Shown here: in pieces, positions 34,886 through 43,560 of the stretch
Layout: the number at the start of each line of letters is the position of its first letter
Numbering within the stretch: the first letter of the stretch is position 1
Origin: Rhizorhabdus phycosphaerae
Lineage (GTDB): Bacteria > Pseudomonadota > Alphaproteobacteria > Sphingomonadales > Sphingomonadaceae
DNA: 64,000 nt
NCBI RefSeq assembly: GCF_011044255.1
Contig: NZ_CP049107.1
Location: 2,877,501-2,941,500 of the forward strand
Reading direction: 5' to 3'
The notes under the pieces: model-generated
What the model saw: only the letters and a program-made list of their open reading frames with translations
Databases searched by the model: none
What the model was told of the DNA's origin: nothing
Translations under genes and position numbers: made by a program

Positions 34886-35640
34886 GCCGCGCTCCCCGTC
34901 AGGCACGTCTCGACTTCGCTCCGGATGCGGGCAACGTCGGTACGGCCATAATGAAGCGCCCCCGCGATCGCGACGGCCGATGGCTGCGTTTCGGCGAACA
35001 GGCGAGCGAGATCGCGCGCGCCGGCATAGCCGCCGCTGACGATGATCGGGCGGCTCGTCGCCTCCTCGAGTGCGCGGGCGAGTGCGACGTCGAAGCCGCG
35101 GCCCGTACCTTCCTGGTCGATCGAGGTGACCAAAATCTCGCCGACGCCCGCCGCTTCGAGCTGGCGTGCCCAGTCGAGCACGTCATGGCCGGATGGCTCG
35201 CGGCCATTGTCGATATAGGCGGTCCACACGCCGCCCGCGCGCTTGGCCTCGATCGACCCGATCAGGCATTGCGACCCGAATTTGCCGGCGATCTGCTCGA
35301 CCAGGCCGATATTGCGGATGGCGCCCGTGTTGATCACAACCTTGTCCGCCCCAGCACCCAGCGCGCGCGACACATCGTCCAGCGTCCGCAGCCCGCCGCC
35401 GATCGCGATCGGCACGAACACGTTGCGACAGGCACGTTCGATGATGTGGAACAGGTTGTTGCGGTCATAGAGGCTGGCGACCGCGTCCATGAACACGATC
35501 TCGTCGACGCCCTGCTCATAATAGCGAAGCGCGAGCTCGTTCGGATCGCCCACCTTGCGCAGGCCCTCGAGGTGGATGCCCTTGATGACATGCTCATTCT
35601 TCACGTCGAGCCGGGCGATGATGCGGAGCGGCGACACCAT
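34882..35640 (-). CDS. HisF-like subunit, trio 2
   Basis: A 252-residue (beta/alpha)8 barrel. The first catalytic Asp of HisF is kept (RIIARLDVKN, Asp12 here), but the second is Glu (IGSIEAKR, residue 131). This is the converse of the trio 1 protein. Neither member would be expected to support imidazole-glycerol-phosphate synthesis, so histidine biosynthesis is unlikely. The protein probably conducts ammonia to the PseA-like amidotransferase. The ATG overlaps the neuA-type stop by one base. Confidence 0.9.
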   Translation of the reverse strand: MVSPLRIIARLDVKNEHVIKGIHLEGLRKVGDPNELALRYYEQGVDEIVFMDAVASLYDRNNLFHIIERACRNVFVPIAIGGGLRTLDDVSRALGAGADKVVINTGAIRNIGLVEQIAGKFGSQCLIGSIEAKRAGGVWTAYIDNGREPSGHDVLDWARQLEAAGVGEILVTSIDQEGTGRGFDVALARALEEATSRPIIVSGGYAGARDLARLFAETQPSAVAIAGALHYGRTDVARIRSEVETCLTGSAA

Positions 35641-36335
35641 CAGCTCGCCGCCTTCGAATTCATGGCCTGCATGATGGCTTCCACCCGGTCGAAATCCTCC
35701 AGCGTGTCGATGTCGAGCGATCGATCTGCCGGCATTGGCACCGCACCGATCGACCCATAGGGCCAGCCGCCCGCATCGCGAAAGGCGTCGGCCGCGAAAG
35801 CATAGGCGGCGCCATTGGGCCGGCAGGTTTCGGGCAGCGCCTGGCGGTTCGAGAAACAATAAGCCGGATCCGCGACCGGACGGAAGGCGTCGCCCTCGAG
35901 AATGCCGAACTTGAGCCGGCTGCGGTCGACGGGGGTGACGGCCATCACCATCGCGAAACGGCCCGAGGCATGGAGATCGAGCACGGCCCGCAGATCGGCA
36001 TCGGATCGCAGCGGCGAGGTCGCCTGGAGGAGGAGCAGGGTCTCGGCATGGAGGTCGAGCCGGCCGATCACGTCGCGCACCACGTCGAGCATCGGCACCG
36101 TGTCACCGGCCAGCTCCGCCGGTCGGCGCAGGACGGTGCAGCCCTCGGGAGCGGGCGCCGACAGGATGTCCTCTATGTCGGTGGTGATGATGCAGCGCCC
36201 GGCGATGCGCAGCGCCTGTCGCACTGCGTGCAGATAGAGCGGCACGCCCGCGAGCGGGCGCATATTCTTGCCCGGCAGTCCCTTGGAGCCGCCGCGAACC
36301 GGGACCAGCCCGATCACCTGGCCAGCGCTCGCCAT
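35640..36335 (-). CDS. neuA: CMP-nonulosonic acid (acylneuraminate) cytidylyltransferase
   Basis: A 231-residue CTP:acylneuraminate cytidylyltransferase. The CTP-binding N-terminus is L-V-P-V-R-G-G-S-K-G-L-P-G-K-N. Further motifs are LLLLQATSPLR, the P-N-G-A-A-Y-A-F substrate loop, and S-L-D-I-D-T-L-E-D near the C-terminus. It activates a sialic-acid-like sugar as CMP-sugar for transfer. Legionaminic-type LegF enzymes look the same at this level, so the exact sugar is open. It overlaps its neighbours by one base on both sides. Confidence 0.92.
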   Translation of the reverse strand: MASAGQVIGLVPVRGGSKGLPGKNMRPLAGVPLYLHAVRQALRIAGRCIITTDIEDILSAPAPEGCTVLRRPAELAGDTVPMLDVVRDVIGRLDLHAETLLLLQATSPLRSDADLRAVLDLHASGRFAMVMAVTPVDRSRLKFGILEGDAFRPVADPAYCFSNRQALPETCRPNGAAYAFAADAFRDAGGWPYGSIGAVPMPADRSLDIDTLEDFDRVEAIMQAMNSKAAS

Positions 36336-37462
36336 CAGTTCGCCTCGTCGACGAAATATTTTTGCATCGGCACGGCCCAGGTGGTCGGCTGGGCGAGGAG
36401 CGTGGCGAAGCGGTCTGCGGCCGTGCCGGTCCCGAAGCCTGTATGGCGCTCGAAGCGCCGGCCCCAGTTGTCGGCCAGAAAGCTCGCGATCGCCGGTCCG
36501 TCGAAAGCGGTGCAGCCATGGACCGATTCCGCGCAGGCGCGGTTGGCCTGGCGCGACCCGATGTCGAGCGAGGGCACGCCGAGGAAGGGCGCTTCGCGCA
36601 CGCCTGCACTGCTGTTGCCCACGATCAGCTTCGCATTGCGCATCAGCTCCGAGAAATAGGCGAAGCGCATCGATGGCAGCACGCGGAACCGATTGCGCGG
36701 CAGGCGCGCGATCACGGCATTGATGGCTTCGGAGCCCGGATCGTTATTGGGCAGGATCACCACGAAATAGCGCCCTGACGCTTCGAGTGCGGCGAACAGC
36801 GCCTCTGCCTGCGCGCCGATGCTGTCAGCCTCCGATGTCACCGGATGAAAGACGCACACGCCGTAATCGGGGGAGTCGATCTCATAATAGCGGAGGACCT
36901 CGGCGAGCTCGACCCCCGAGGGCTGGCCGTGAATGTCGAGTTCCGGCGAGCCGATCACATGGACCGCGCTCTCCGCCTCGCCCAGCCGGACGACACGACG
37001 CCGGGCCTCTTCGGAGCTGACGAGGTGGATACGCGACAGCTTGGTGTTGCAGTGACGGAACAGCTCGTCGATCGTGCCGGACACCTCGCCCCCCTCGACA
37101 TGCGCGCACAGCACATAGTTGGTTGCACAGACGAGTGCACAGGCGAGGGCCTCGACCCGGTCGCCATGGATTACGACCAGATCCGGTTGGAGCTCCTTCA
37201 GATAGTCAGAGAAGCCGATCACCGTCTTGGCGAGGATGATGTCCTGCGGGTCGCCCTGGCGCTGGTTGATGAACTCGACGACCTCGAAATGCCCCTTGCT
37301 GTGGACCTCCGACTTGGTGAGGCCATAGCGTTCGAGCATGTGCATGCCGGTGACGAAGAAGGTCACGCGGTGCCCCTGCGCCTTGGCGGCGAGCGCCAGC
37401 GGCTCCATCTTGCCATAATCGGCGCGCGTCCCCGTGACGAACAGGATGTTGCGTGCCGCCAT
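36335..37462 (-). CDS. neuC: Hydrolysing UDP-N-acetylhexosamine 2-epimerase (NeuC/LegG type)
   Basis: A 375-residue GT-B-fold epimerase. The N-terminal G-T-R-A-D-Y-G-K motif is diagnostic of NeuC/LegG. V-I-H-G-D-R-V-E, H-V-E-G-G-E-V-S-G-T-I-D-E and V-G-N-S-S-A-G-V-R-E-A-P follow. It releases an N-acetylmannosamine-type sugar from its UDP form, the substrate of NeuB. The ATG at 37462 is preceded by CAGGGACG; the open frame back to 37489 overlaps the neuB stop. Confidence 0.92.
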   Translation of the reverse strand: MAARNILFVTGTRADYGKMEPLALAAKAQGHRVTFFVTGMHMLERYGLTKSEVHSKGHFEVVEFINQRQGDPQDIILAKTVIGFSDYLKELQPDLVVIHGDRVEALACALVCATNYVLCAHVEGGEVSGTIDELFRHCNTKLSRIHLVSSEEARRRVVRLGEAESAVHVIGSPELDIHGQPSGVELAEVLRYYEIDSPDYGVCVFHPVTSEADSIGAQAEALFAALEASGRYFVVILPNNDPGSEAINAVIARLPRNRFRVLPSMRFAYFSELMRNAKLIVGNSSAGVREAPFLGVPSLDIGSRQANRACAESVHGCTAFDGPAIASFLADNWGRRFERHTGFGTGTAADRFATLLAQPTTWAVPMQKYFVDEAN

Positions 37463-37481
37463 GCCGTCGTCCCTGTCGGAG

Positions 37482-38510
37482 TTAGTCAAGATCGGACCAT
37501 CGAAGCTGGGTGTTGCGCGTCACCGCGCGGTTCAGCCGCCGGCCGATCAGCCCGTCAAATTCATAAGCCGGGATTTCGCCGTTGCCGGGGCGCCGGGCCC
37601 AGATGTCGGCCTCGCCCAGCACGGTTCCCGCAGGAAGGTCGCGATCCGCCACGATCGAACCGCGGGCGAAGCGATAGACGTCCTCCTCCGGGGCGGTGCG
37701 CTGCTTCGGATTGTGGAGGGCGGTGTGAATCTCGCGCGAGCGGTCGATCAGGTGGCGCAGCTCGGCCGGGTCCATCGAACAGGCGATGTCGGGGCCCTTG
37801 CGATAGCGGCTGTCGGTGTAGTGGCGTTCGACGATGCAAGCGCCGAGAGCCACGCCGGCCAGCGCCATTTCCGGGCCGATCGAATGGTCCGAAAAGCCCA
37901 CGATCGCGTCGGGGAAGGCGGCGCGCAGGTCGGTGATCCCGCGCAGCGAGACGATCTCCGGCGGCGACGGATAGAGATTGGTGCATTCGAGCAGGGCAAA
38001 GGGCACCCCGCTGGCGCGCAATATATCGACCGACGCGCCGATCGAGGCGATCGTCTGCATGCCGGTCGACAGGATGAGGGGCTTGCCGAAGCGGGCGATG
38101 TGCCGGATTAGCGGAAGGTGGTCGGCCTCGCCCGAGCCGATCTTGTAGGCGAGCACGCCGATCGATTCGAGGAAGTCGGCGGCTTTGCGCGAGAAGGGCG
38201 TCGACAGATAGATCAGGCCCAGGCTCTCGGCATGCGTCTTCAGCGCGACTTCATCCTGCGCCGACAGCGCACAGCGGGCCATCACCTCCCAGATCGACAC
38301 GTCGGCATTGGGCGGGAAGATCGACTTGGCCTCGTCGGTCATCTCGTCGTCTACGAAATGGGTCTGGTGCTTGACGCACTCTGCCCCGGCCTTCGCCGCG
38401 AGCGTGACCATCTCGCGTGCGACGTCGAGGTCGCCGCCATGGTTGATCCCGATCTCCGCGATCACGAGCGGCGGATGTTCGGGGCCGATAAGTCGATCGC
38501 CTATGCGCAT
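37482..38510 (-). CDS. neuB: Nonulosonic acid synthase (NeuB family) with SAF domain
   Basis: A 342-residue synthase condensing phosphoenolpyruvate with a mannosamine-type sugar. The TIM barrel begins V-I-A-E-I-G-I-N-H-G-G-D. It contains V-K-H-Q-T-H, Y-K-I-G-S-G-E, S-T-G-M and G-F-S-D-H-S-I-G, and the metal His in V-E-R-H-Y-T-D. The C-terminal 60 residues are an antifreeze-like SAF domain (GSIVADRDLPAGTVL). Presence of NeuB defines the locus as nonulosonic-acid producing. It is the first of the neuB-neuC-neuA string. Confidence 0.94.
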   Translation of the reverse strand: MRIGDRLIGPEHPPLVIAEIGINHGGDLDVAREMVTLAAKAGAECVKHQTHFVDDEMTDEAKSIFPPNADVSIWEVMARCALSAQDEVALKTHAESLGLIYLSTPFSRKAADFLESIGVLAYKIGSGEADHLPLIRHIARFGKPLILSTGMQTIASIGASVDILRASGVPFALLECTNLYPSPPEIVSLRGITDLRAAFPDAIVGFSDHSIGPEMALAGVALGACIVERHYTDSRYRKGPDIACSMDPAELRHLIDRSREIHTALHNPKQRTAPEEDVYRFARGSIVADRDLPAGTVLGEADIWARRPGNGEIPAYEFDGLIGRRLNRAVTRNTQLRWSDLD

Positions 38511-38580
38511 CTCATACCTCTATGCGAAACCCGCGACTGCGGGTGTGACCTGCGCCACGCCTGTTCTGCTCCGGGCTTGT

Positions 38581-39849
38581 TCACGAAATCGCGCGCCGGT
38601 CCAGCCCTTGCAGGATATCGGCGACACGATCGGGCATGTCCGACGCTGGAAGCGGTTCGGCGAACTCGTCGAGCCAGGCCCGGTGCGCCGCCGGATCGAT
38701 CGGTTTGCCGACGGCATCCGAAACGGAATCGAGCTGATCGACCGTCTCGATCGGGATCGATCCCGGATAGCGCGTGAACAACCGGCCATGGCCCCGGCCG
38801 GCAAGCTTTCCGCAGCTGATAAGGAATAGCGGGAGGCCGAGCATCGCCGGCACCGCACCCGCCGAGGAGGGTTCGGTCATCGCCCCCGACGCGGCGCGCA
38901 GGCCGTCGACGAAATCCGCATTGTTGTAGACGCGATAGCCCGCCGCGCCGATGGCGTCGGCCAGGCCCGACCGGACTGATGCCGGATGCGGCTTCACCGC
39001 CAGGCGAAAGCCGTGCCGGCCGATCGCGGCGGCAAGGCCGTCGAGGTGCGCGATATAATCCTCACGCGACGTGAAGCGGATCGCATAGGCGAGCAGTCCC
39101 GTCTCGATATAGATGAGCTCGCCATTGCCGCTTCGGCCCAGCCGGCTGCCGAGATCGGCGGGTTGAAGCCCGAACTGCATGAAATCGGGATTGCCCACCG
39201 CAAAGATGCGATCTTCGTCGAGATGATATTGCCGCATCTCGGCCATGTCGCCCTTCACATAGACGCAGCCCGCCGTGGTCCGCACGTCCGACGGCAGGGC
39301 GGCGCCAGTGCCCCCGGTCAGCCGGCTCCTGAGCTCGCGCCCGAACTCGATCCAGTCCAAGCGGCTGCGCCCCGTCTCGGCCAGTGCGGCTAGGTAGCGG
39401 GGCAGGATATGCCGCAGATTGCGCCAGATCTTGCCGGCATAGAGGCGCAGGTCGTTCCACGGGCTGACCTCGAAATTGACCTCCTCCATCATCGGCGGAG
39501 CGGCGCAGTAGATGCCGTGGAACAGATGCAGCGTCGGGATGTCGAGGCTGCGCGCGTGGCGGATCATCGCCTGGTGGGCGAAGGCGCGTGTCGACAGGAA
39601 CAGCAGGCAGGCGGGGCGTTCCTGCCGCAGGATATCGCCGAACGAGCGGCCCGCATAATGGCGGATGTCGCGTACCAGGACGCCGTCGCGCTCCTCCTCT
39701 ACCGGCTGGTCGATGTCATGGCCCCAGGAGCCGAGATGGATCAGCATCAACCGATAACCGCGCGCGCGCAGCGCGGGCACGAGCCGCGCATAATGGGGCA
39801 GCCCCTCTGTCCAGCCGTCGAAGGCGAGGATCAGCCGTTCGGCGGTCAT
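38581..39849 (-). CDS. Unrecognised GT-B-like protein with KPHP motif, candidate nonulosonic acid transferase
   Basis: A 422-residue soluble protein that I cannot assign to a named family. It begins LILAFDGWTEGLPHYARLV, has an internal HLFHGIYCAAPPMMEEVNF, VGNPDFMQFG and, near residue 285, L-A-V-K-P-H-P-A-S, then GAMTEPSSAGAVPAML. The Lys-Pro-His-Pro and the following E-P-S-S-A element recall the CMP- or CDP-binding half of bacterial sialyl- and poly-sialyltransferases and of TagF-like enzymes. It lies directly upstream of neuB. The ATG at 39849 overlaps the preceding stop (ATGA). Confidence 0.7.
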   Translation of the reverse strand: MTAERLILAFDGWTEGLPHYARLVPALRARGYRLMLIHLGSWGHDIDQPVEEERDGVLVRDIRHYAGRSFGDILRQERPACLLFLSTRAFAHQAMIRHARSLDIPTLHLFHGIYCAAPPMMEEVNFEVSPWNDLRLYAGKIWRNLRHILPRYLAALAETGRSRLDWIEFGRELRSRLTGGTGAALPSDVRTTAGCVYVKGDMAEMRQYHLDEDRIFAVGNPDFMQFGLQPADLGSRLGRSGNGELIYIETGLLAYAIRFTSREDYIAHLDGLAAAIGRHGFRLAVKPHPASVRSGLADAIGAAGYRVYNNADFVDGLRAASGAMTEPSSAGAVPAMLGLPLFLISCGKLAGRGHGRLFTRYPGSIPIETVDQLDSVSDAVGKPIDPAAHRAWLDEFAEPLPASDMPDRVADILQGLDRRAIS

Positions 39850-40916
39850 CGCGCGAGCCGCGTCCGGACGAACGCCTCCACCTGTCGCGCGCGATCGGCG
39901 ATGTCGAAGCGCCCGGCGACAAGCCGCGCGGCGGCCCCGGCCACCAGCCGTTCGCGTAGTCCTGCCTCGCCCTGCAGGCGGCGACAGGCGTCGACCAGTT
40001 CGCCGGGGGAAGAGAAGAACAGCGCCTCCTCGCCTTCGCAGAAATGGCCCAGCGCCTCGTCGCTGCGTTCGCAGACGAGCGCTCCCCCGGCGGCGACGAT
40101 CTCCAGCGGGCGTTCGGTCCAGCTGTCGCGGTTCAGCCGCGAGAAGAAACAGAGGCCGGCCATGCTGTCGCGATAACGCTGCCTGTAGCCCGCGCCGAAG
40201 ATCGGATCGGCGGGCAGCAGATGCGTGAGCCCGGCTGCCCGCAGCGCGTCGGTCCATCCGGCGCCGTGAACCGCGACGCGAAAGCCGGCCGCATCGAGTG
40301 CGCGGACCGCATCGAGGCGGCCGTCCGCCTCATAATGTCCGAGGAAGGCGGCATCGGCGACGAAACCGCCCGTCGCCGGCTGGACGCACTCCGCTGCGGC
40401 CTCGGGGCCCAGCCGGACGCGGTCGAGCGCGGGCGGGCAATGTTCGACATGCCGGGCGCCGGCGGCGCGATAGGCGTCCACATTGTGCCGGCGATAGACG
40501 AAATGCGCGTCATAGGCGGGCAGCGCGCGCCGAAAGCGGCGGTGGAGGCCCGGCACCCGGCGCGGCGAGAAGGGGTCGTCGTTGAAATAGTCGGTGACGA
40601 TCGCCCCCGTTGCCCGGATCGCCTCGATGTCGGCCCGGGTGAAGGCCAGGGGCAGGCGGAAATGCACCCAGGCCGGCCGCTCGCGCCGGCAGAGCGCGAC
40701 GAGCGCTGCGCGCATGTGCCGATGCGCCGCGCCGACATGCAGGCGTCGCGCGAGCCAGCGGAGCGCGCGCGGGCCCTGCACCGCGACGTCGGACCCGAAC
40801 GGGATCACATTCCATCCCAGCGCCGTGAACGCCGAGACCCAGCCGCTGTCGCGATCGGGGCCGTCGGACAGCGAGCCGACGTAGACGAGCGTCCGGTTCA
40901 GTGGATCGGCGAGCAT
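39846..40916 (-). CDS. CgeB-like glycosyltransferase
   Basis: A 356-residue GT-B protein. The N-terminal part has VYVGSLSDGPDRDSGWVSA and TDYFNDDPFS; the C-terminal part has AAFLGHYEADGRLDAVRAL and T-E-R-P-L-E-I-V-A-A-G-G-A-L-V, the pattern of CgeB-type family 1 glycosyltransferases. The ATG at 40916 was chosen over the frame start at 40970, which would overlap the Wzy-like gene. It is very GC-rich compared with the upstream gene. Confidence 0.82.
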   Translation of the reverse strand: MLADPLNRTLVYVGSLSDGPDRDSGWVSAFTALGWNVIPFGSDVAVQGPRALRWLARRLHVGAAHRHMRAALVALCRRERPAWVHFRLPLAFTRADIEAIRATGAIVTDYFNDDPFSPRRVPGLHRRFRRALPAYDAHFVYRRHNVDAYRAAGARHVEHCPPALDRVRLGPEAAAECVQPATGGFVADAAFLGHYEADGRLDAVRALDAAGFRVAVHGAGWTDALRAAGLTHLLPADPIFGAGYRQRYRDSMAGLCFFSRLNRDSWTERPLEIVAAGGALVCERSDEALGHFCEGEEALFFSSPGELVDACRRLQGEAGLRERLVAGAAARLVAGRFDIADRARQVEAFVRTRLAR

Positions 40917-40938
40917 GTCGACCGCCTTGGACCTCGGC

Positions 40939-42339
40939 TCAACCAGCAAGAACCGCCGAAGACAGCCCAAGCGCGCTCCAGGTGGCCCCGGCGGCGATCA
41001 GGCCGAGTAATATGCTGACGAACACGCGGTAGAAGCGCTGGATGGTAAGATGGGCAATGAATGGAAGGATGAGCACGGTCGAGACCGTAACATAGGTGAC
41101 GTGGCCATAGCTGATCAGGCCGGCGCCCATGATCGATCCAAAGAAGACCAGGGTTGAAAGGGTGGTTGGGTCGTTTAGCTTGAGAGAACCGGCACGCCAA
41201 CTCTTCCAAAGCAGGTAGGTTGCACTGAGGTGAAAGGTTGCCTGTAGAACATCCTCTGGGAAGAATTCGCGCCCTCCGATAGAAGGATCCAGCATCTGTG
41301 TCCAAGGAAAGGGTCCGGAAAGGCCTCGCACCATGTCATAGAGAAGCCGCGAAATCCCACGGTTAAATGAAAAATTTCCACTGCCTAGATCATATACAAA
41401 AATACTATTTGTAAGAAAAAGGCTTAATAGAAGGAGTGATCCTCCGATCACTAGTGTCGATGCAAGGGTAATTGCATTCAATTTACGAGATGAGACAAGC
41501 TTCGTCGCAAAGGTAATGATGGCGTTCACGAAGTAGACATTCCGAAGCGCCATCATCGAAAACGCTCCCAGAAGCAGTGAAGGCCCTCCTTTTAGGTTCG
41601 GCGAGGCGAGAATGCACAGGACTCCCCCGGCTACCAGAAAGAATTGACCGACGGAGTCTCTCCATTGGATCGTCGATATGATGCCGAAGGGCTGCATGAG
41701 GACAATGACGAAGACGATCTGTGCGATCGCTCGACCGCTGGTCCGAAAGGTAAAGCGAGCCGCTATCAAGGCGACTAGGCAGTTATGCAGCGCGTTAAAT
41801 GGACCAAAATTGAGAAAGTGCTCGTTGCCGCCAATAAAAAAAAGTAATCCAAAATAAGGATATAAGAAAGAATTCTTGGCATCGAAAAAGTCTGACGGGA
41901 GGGGGGCAAATCCGTAGCTGTTCCAGAAATCTGATACTTTTGCAGCTCCTTGGCTGAGCGCTTCGTAATCGATACTGAATTGAAATGATGGATTAAAAAC
42001 GTCAAAATAAGATAGGTCGAACCAAAAGAAATAATGACCTATCCCAATTGCAATACGAAGAAGAAGAACGGCAATGCCAAATATTGCAAGTTTTGAGTCG
42101 ATTGTGCCCTGTTGCACGGATATCAAGAGTGCGACGATCCATCCAATCAAAGCGCTCACGATAGTTGCGCTCATGCTGACCCCAGGCATCGAACCGGACT
42201 GAGCGATTGCAGCCAGCACGATCCAGAAGCTGAGCAACCCCAATAGGGCTGGCCAGAGTATCCGCCAGGCGCCCATCTGGCTCGCCCGGCGCTCCGAAGG
42301 AGGCTTGTATTTGAGCGCCGGCTGCGTGAGCATGTTCAT
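40939..42339 (-). CDS. Multi-spanning membrane protein, candidate Wzy polymerase
   Basis: A 466-residue protein with ten or more hydrophobic segments and a large loop (about 120-165, rich in Phe, Tyr and Asp). No ligase signature or named motif was recognised, which is normal for Wzy proteins. It lies among glycosyltransferases in the same operon as the Wzx flippase, so it probably polymerises the repeat unit. The coding sequence is distinctly AT-rich, with many A- and T-runs, unlike its neighbours, suggesting later acquisition. The ATG at 42339 overlaps the glycosyltransferase stop (ATGA). Confidence 0.72.
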   Translation of the reverse strand: MNMLTQPALKYKPPSERRASQMGAWRILWPALLGLLSFWIVLAAIAQSGSMPGVSMSATIVSALIGWIVALLISVQQGTIDSKLAIFGIAVLLLRIAIGIGHYFFWFDLSYFDVFNPSFQFSIDYEALSQGAAKVSDFWNSYGFAPLPSDFFDAKNSFLYPYFGLLFFIGGNEHFLNFGPFNALHNCLVALIAARFTFRTSGRAIAQIVFVIVLMQPFGIISTIQWRDSVGQFFLVAGGVLCILASPNLKGGPSLLLGAFSMMALRNVYFVNAIITFATKLVSSRKLNAITLASTLVIGGSLLLLSLFLTNSIFVYDLGSGNFSFNRGISRLLYDMVRGLSGPFPWTQMLDPSIGGREFFPEDVLQATFHLSATYLLWKSWRAGSLKLNDPTTLSTLVFFGSIMGAGLISYGHVTYVTVSTVLILPFIAHLTIQRFYRVFVSILLGLIAAGATWSALGLSSAVLAG

Positions 42340-43523
42340 ATCAGTGCGGTATCCCACTCGGCGACGGCGGCCGCATCGTAAAAGGAAAGTGCGCTCCGGC
42401 GTGCCCGATCACCGATATTGCGGCGAAGTTCGGCATCTTTGTCCAGGCGAGCGATCTTATCTGCGAAATCATTCAGATCTCCCGTCGCCGCTACCATCGC
42501 ATTATCGCCATCCCGCAGGATATCCGCATGTGCTCCGACATCAAAGGCGATGACAGGCTTGCCTAGATACAAGGCTTCCTGAAGCACGAACTCGCCCGTG
42601 GTGGGATAATAGCTGGTCAGGATCAGTCCGCGTGCACGCGACAGGAACGCGACATAATCCGATCGCGATCGCAGGTTATGAACGAGTTCGAGCTGTCCAC
42701 TGTCGCAAAACGGTTGCAGACCGAAGCGGTCGATGATTCCGTTGGCTTCCTGCGCGTGATAGATCGACATTCTCACGCGAACGGTTGGCGGCAGGCGCGC
42801 CAATATTGCCGCGAGCAGATGAAATCCCTTTTGCAGGATCGCCTGACCGGTGATGGCGAAATAGCCGTCGTCAGATGGTGTCCAATCGTCCAGGTCCGAC
42901 GGGTCGAATTGAAAGGAAACCTGCGCCAACGAACTGGATGCTACTCCGGTCAGTGCGTGAAGCGCCGTCTGGCTTTTACTATATCCAAGGACTCGGTGCG
43001 CCTTGCGGATTTCCCGTCGTACAAGGGCCCGAACGATCGCCGACTTGATAAATTGTGCAAAGCGGCCTGGACTGTAGCAGCGATTCTTTAGTGCCGGGAG
43101 TTCCGGCAGCGTCGCACAAGCCGTGCAGGGGCCCTTAACAAGGCCCGCATAGATGCGCGTGCAGTAGAAATCGTTTATGTAGAACAGGAACGCCGTCTTT
43201 ATGCCTCGACGGCGAGCGCGGCGGGCAAGTGTGGCGGGCTTCTGGATGCCGCCTATCATCAACAGATAATCTGGGTTGAAGGCGTCGCAAAGTTGATCGA
43301 ACCAAGCCACCAGCTTGGGAGACGAAAAATGCTCATACCAGCGAAAATTGGTAGGCGCCGGCTGATATGTGGCCCCTTCCGGAAGAGAGGAACCTGTGTC
43401 GATAGATCTTCCGATAATATAGACTTCATGACCGAGTGACAAAAGTTGCTTCACTGTTGCGGACGCTGAAAGCGCGCCCGACGAATTTCCGTCGGGTATG
43501 TCCGGTATCATTAGAATGCGCAT
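42336..43523 (-). CDS. Family 4 glycosyltransferase
   Basis: A 395-residue GT-B enzyme. It begins MRILMIPDIPDGNSSGALSA. The donor domain shows YFAITGQAILQKGFHLLAAIL and Y-P-T-T-G-E-F-V-L-Q-E-A-L-Y-L-G-K-P-V-I. A Cys-rich stretch in the middle (GPCTACATLPELPALKNRC) is uncommon and could bind metal or be disulfide-linked. Base composition is intermediate between the AT-rich Wzy-like gene and the GC-rich flanks. Confidence 0.88.
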   Translation of the reverse strand: MRILMIPDIPDGNSSGALSASATVKQLLSLGHEVYIIGRSIDTGSSLPEGATYQPAPTNFRWYEHFSSPKLVAWFDQLCDAFNPDYLLMIGGIQKPATLARRARRRGIKTAFLFYINDFYCTRIYAGLVKGPCTACATLPELPALKNRCYSPGRFAQFIKSAIVRALVRREIRKAHRVLGYSKSQTALHALTGVASSSLAQVSFQFDPSDLDDWTPSDDGYFAITGQAILQKGFHLLAAILARLPPTVRVRMSIYHAQEANGIIDRFGLQPFCDSGQLELVHNLRSRSDYVAFLSRARGLILTSYYPTTGEFVLQEALYLGKPVIAFDVGAHADILRDGDNAMVAATGDLNDFADKIARLDKDAELRRNIGDRARRSALSFYDAAAVAEWDTALI

Positions 43524-43560
43524 TGCTGAGAGCCGCTAAGATTTGAATTGTCGGGTACGG

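Noticed and set aside
28152-35640. HisF/HisH genes taken as a histidine biosynthesis operon.
   Set aside because: They are paired with PP-loop sugar amidotransferases, lie in a glycan locus, and the HisF proteins have lost catalytic aspartates.
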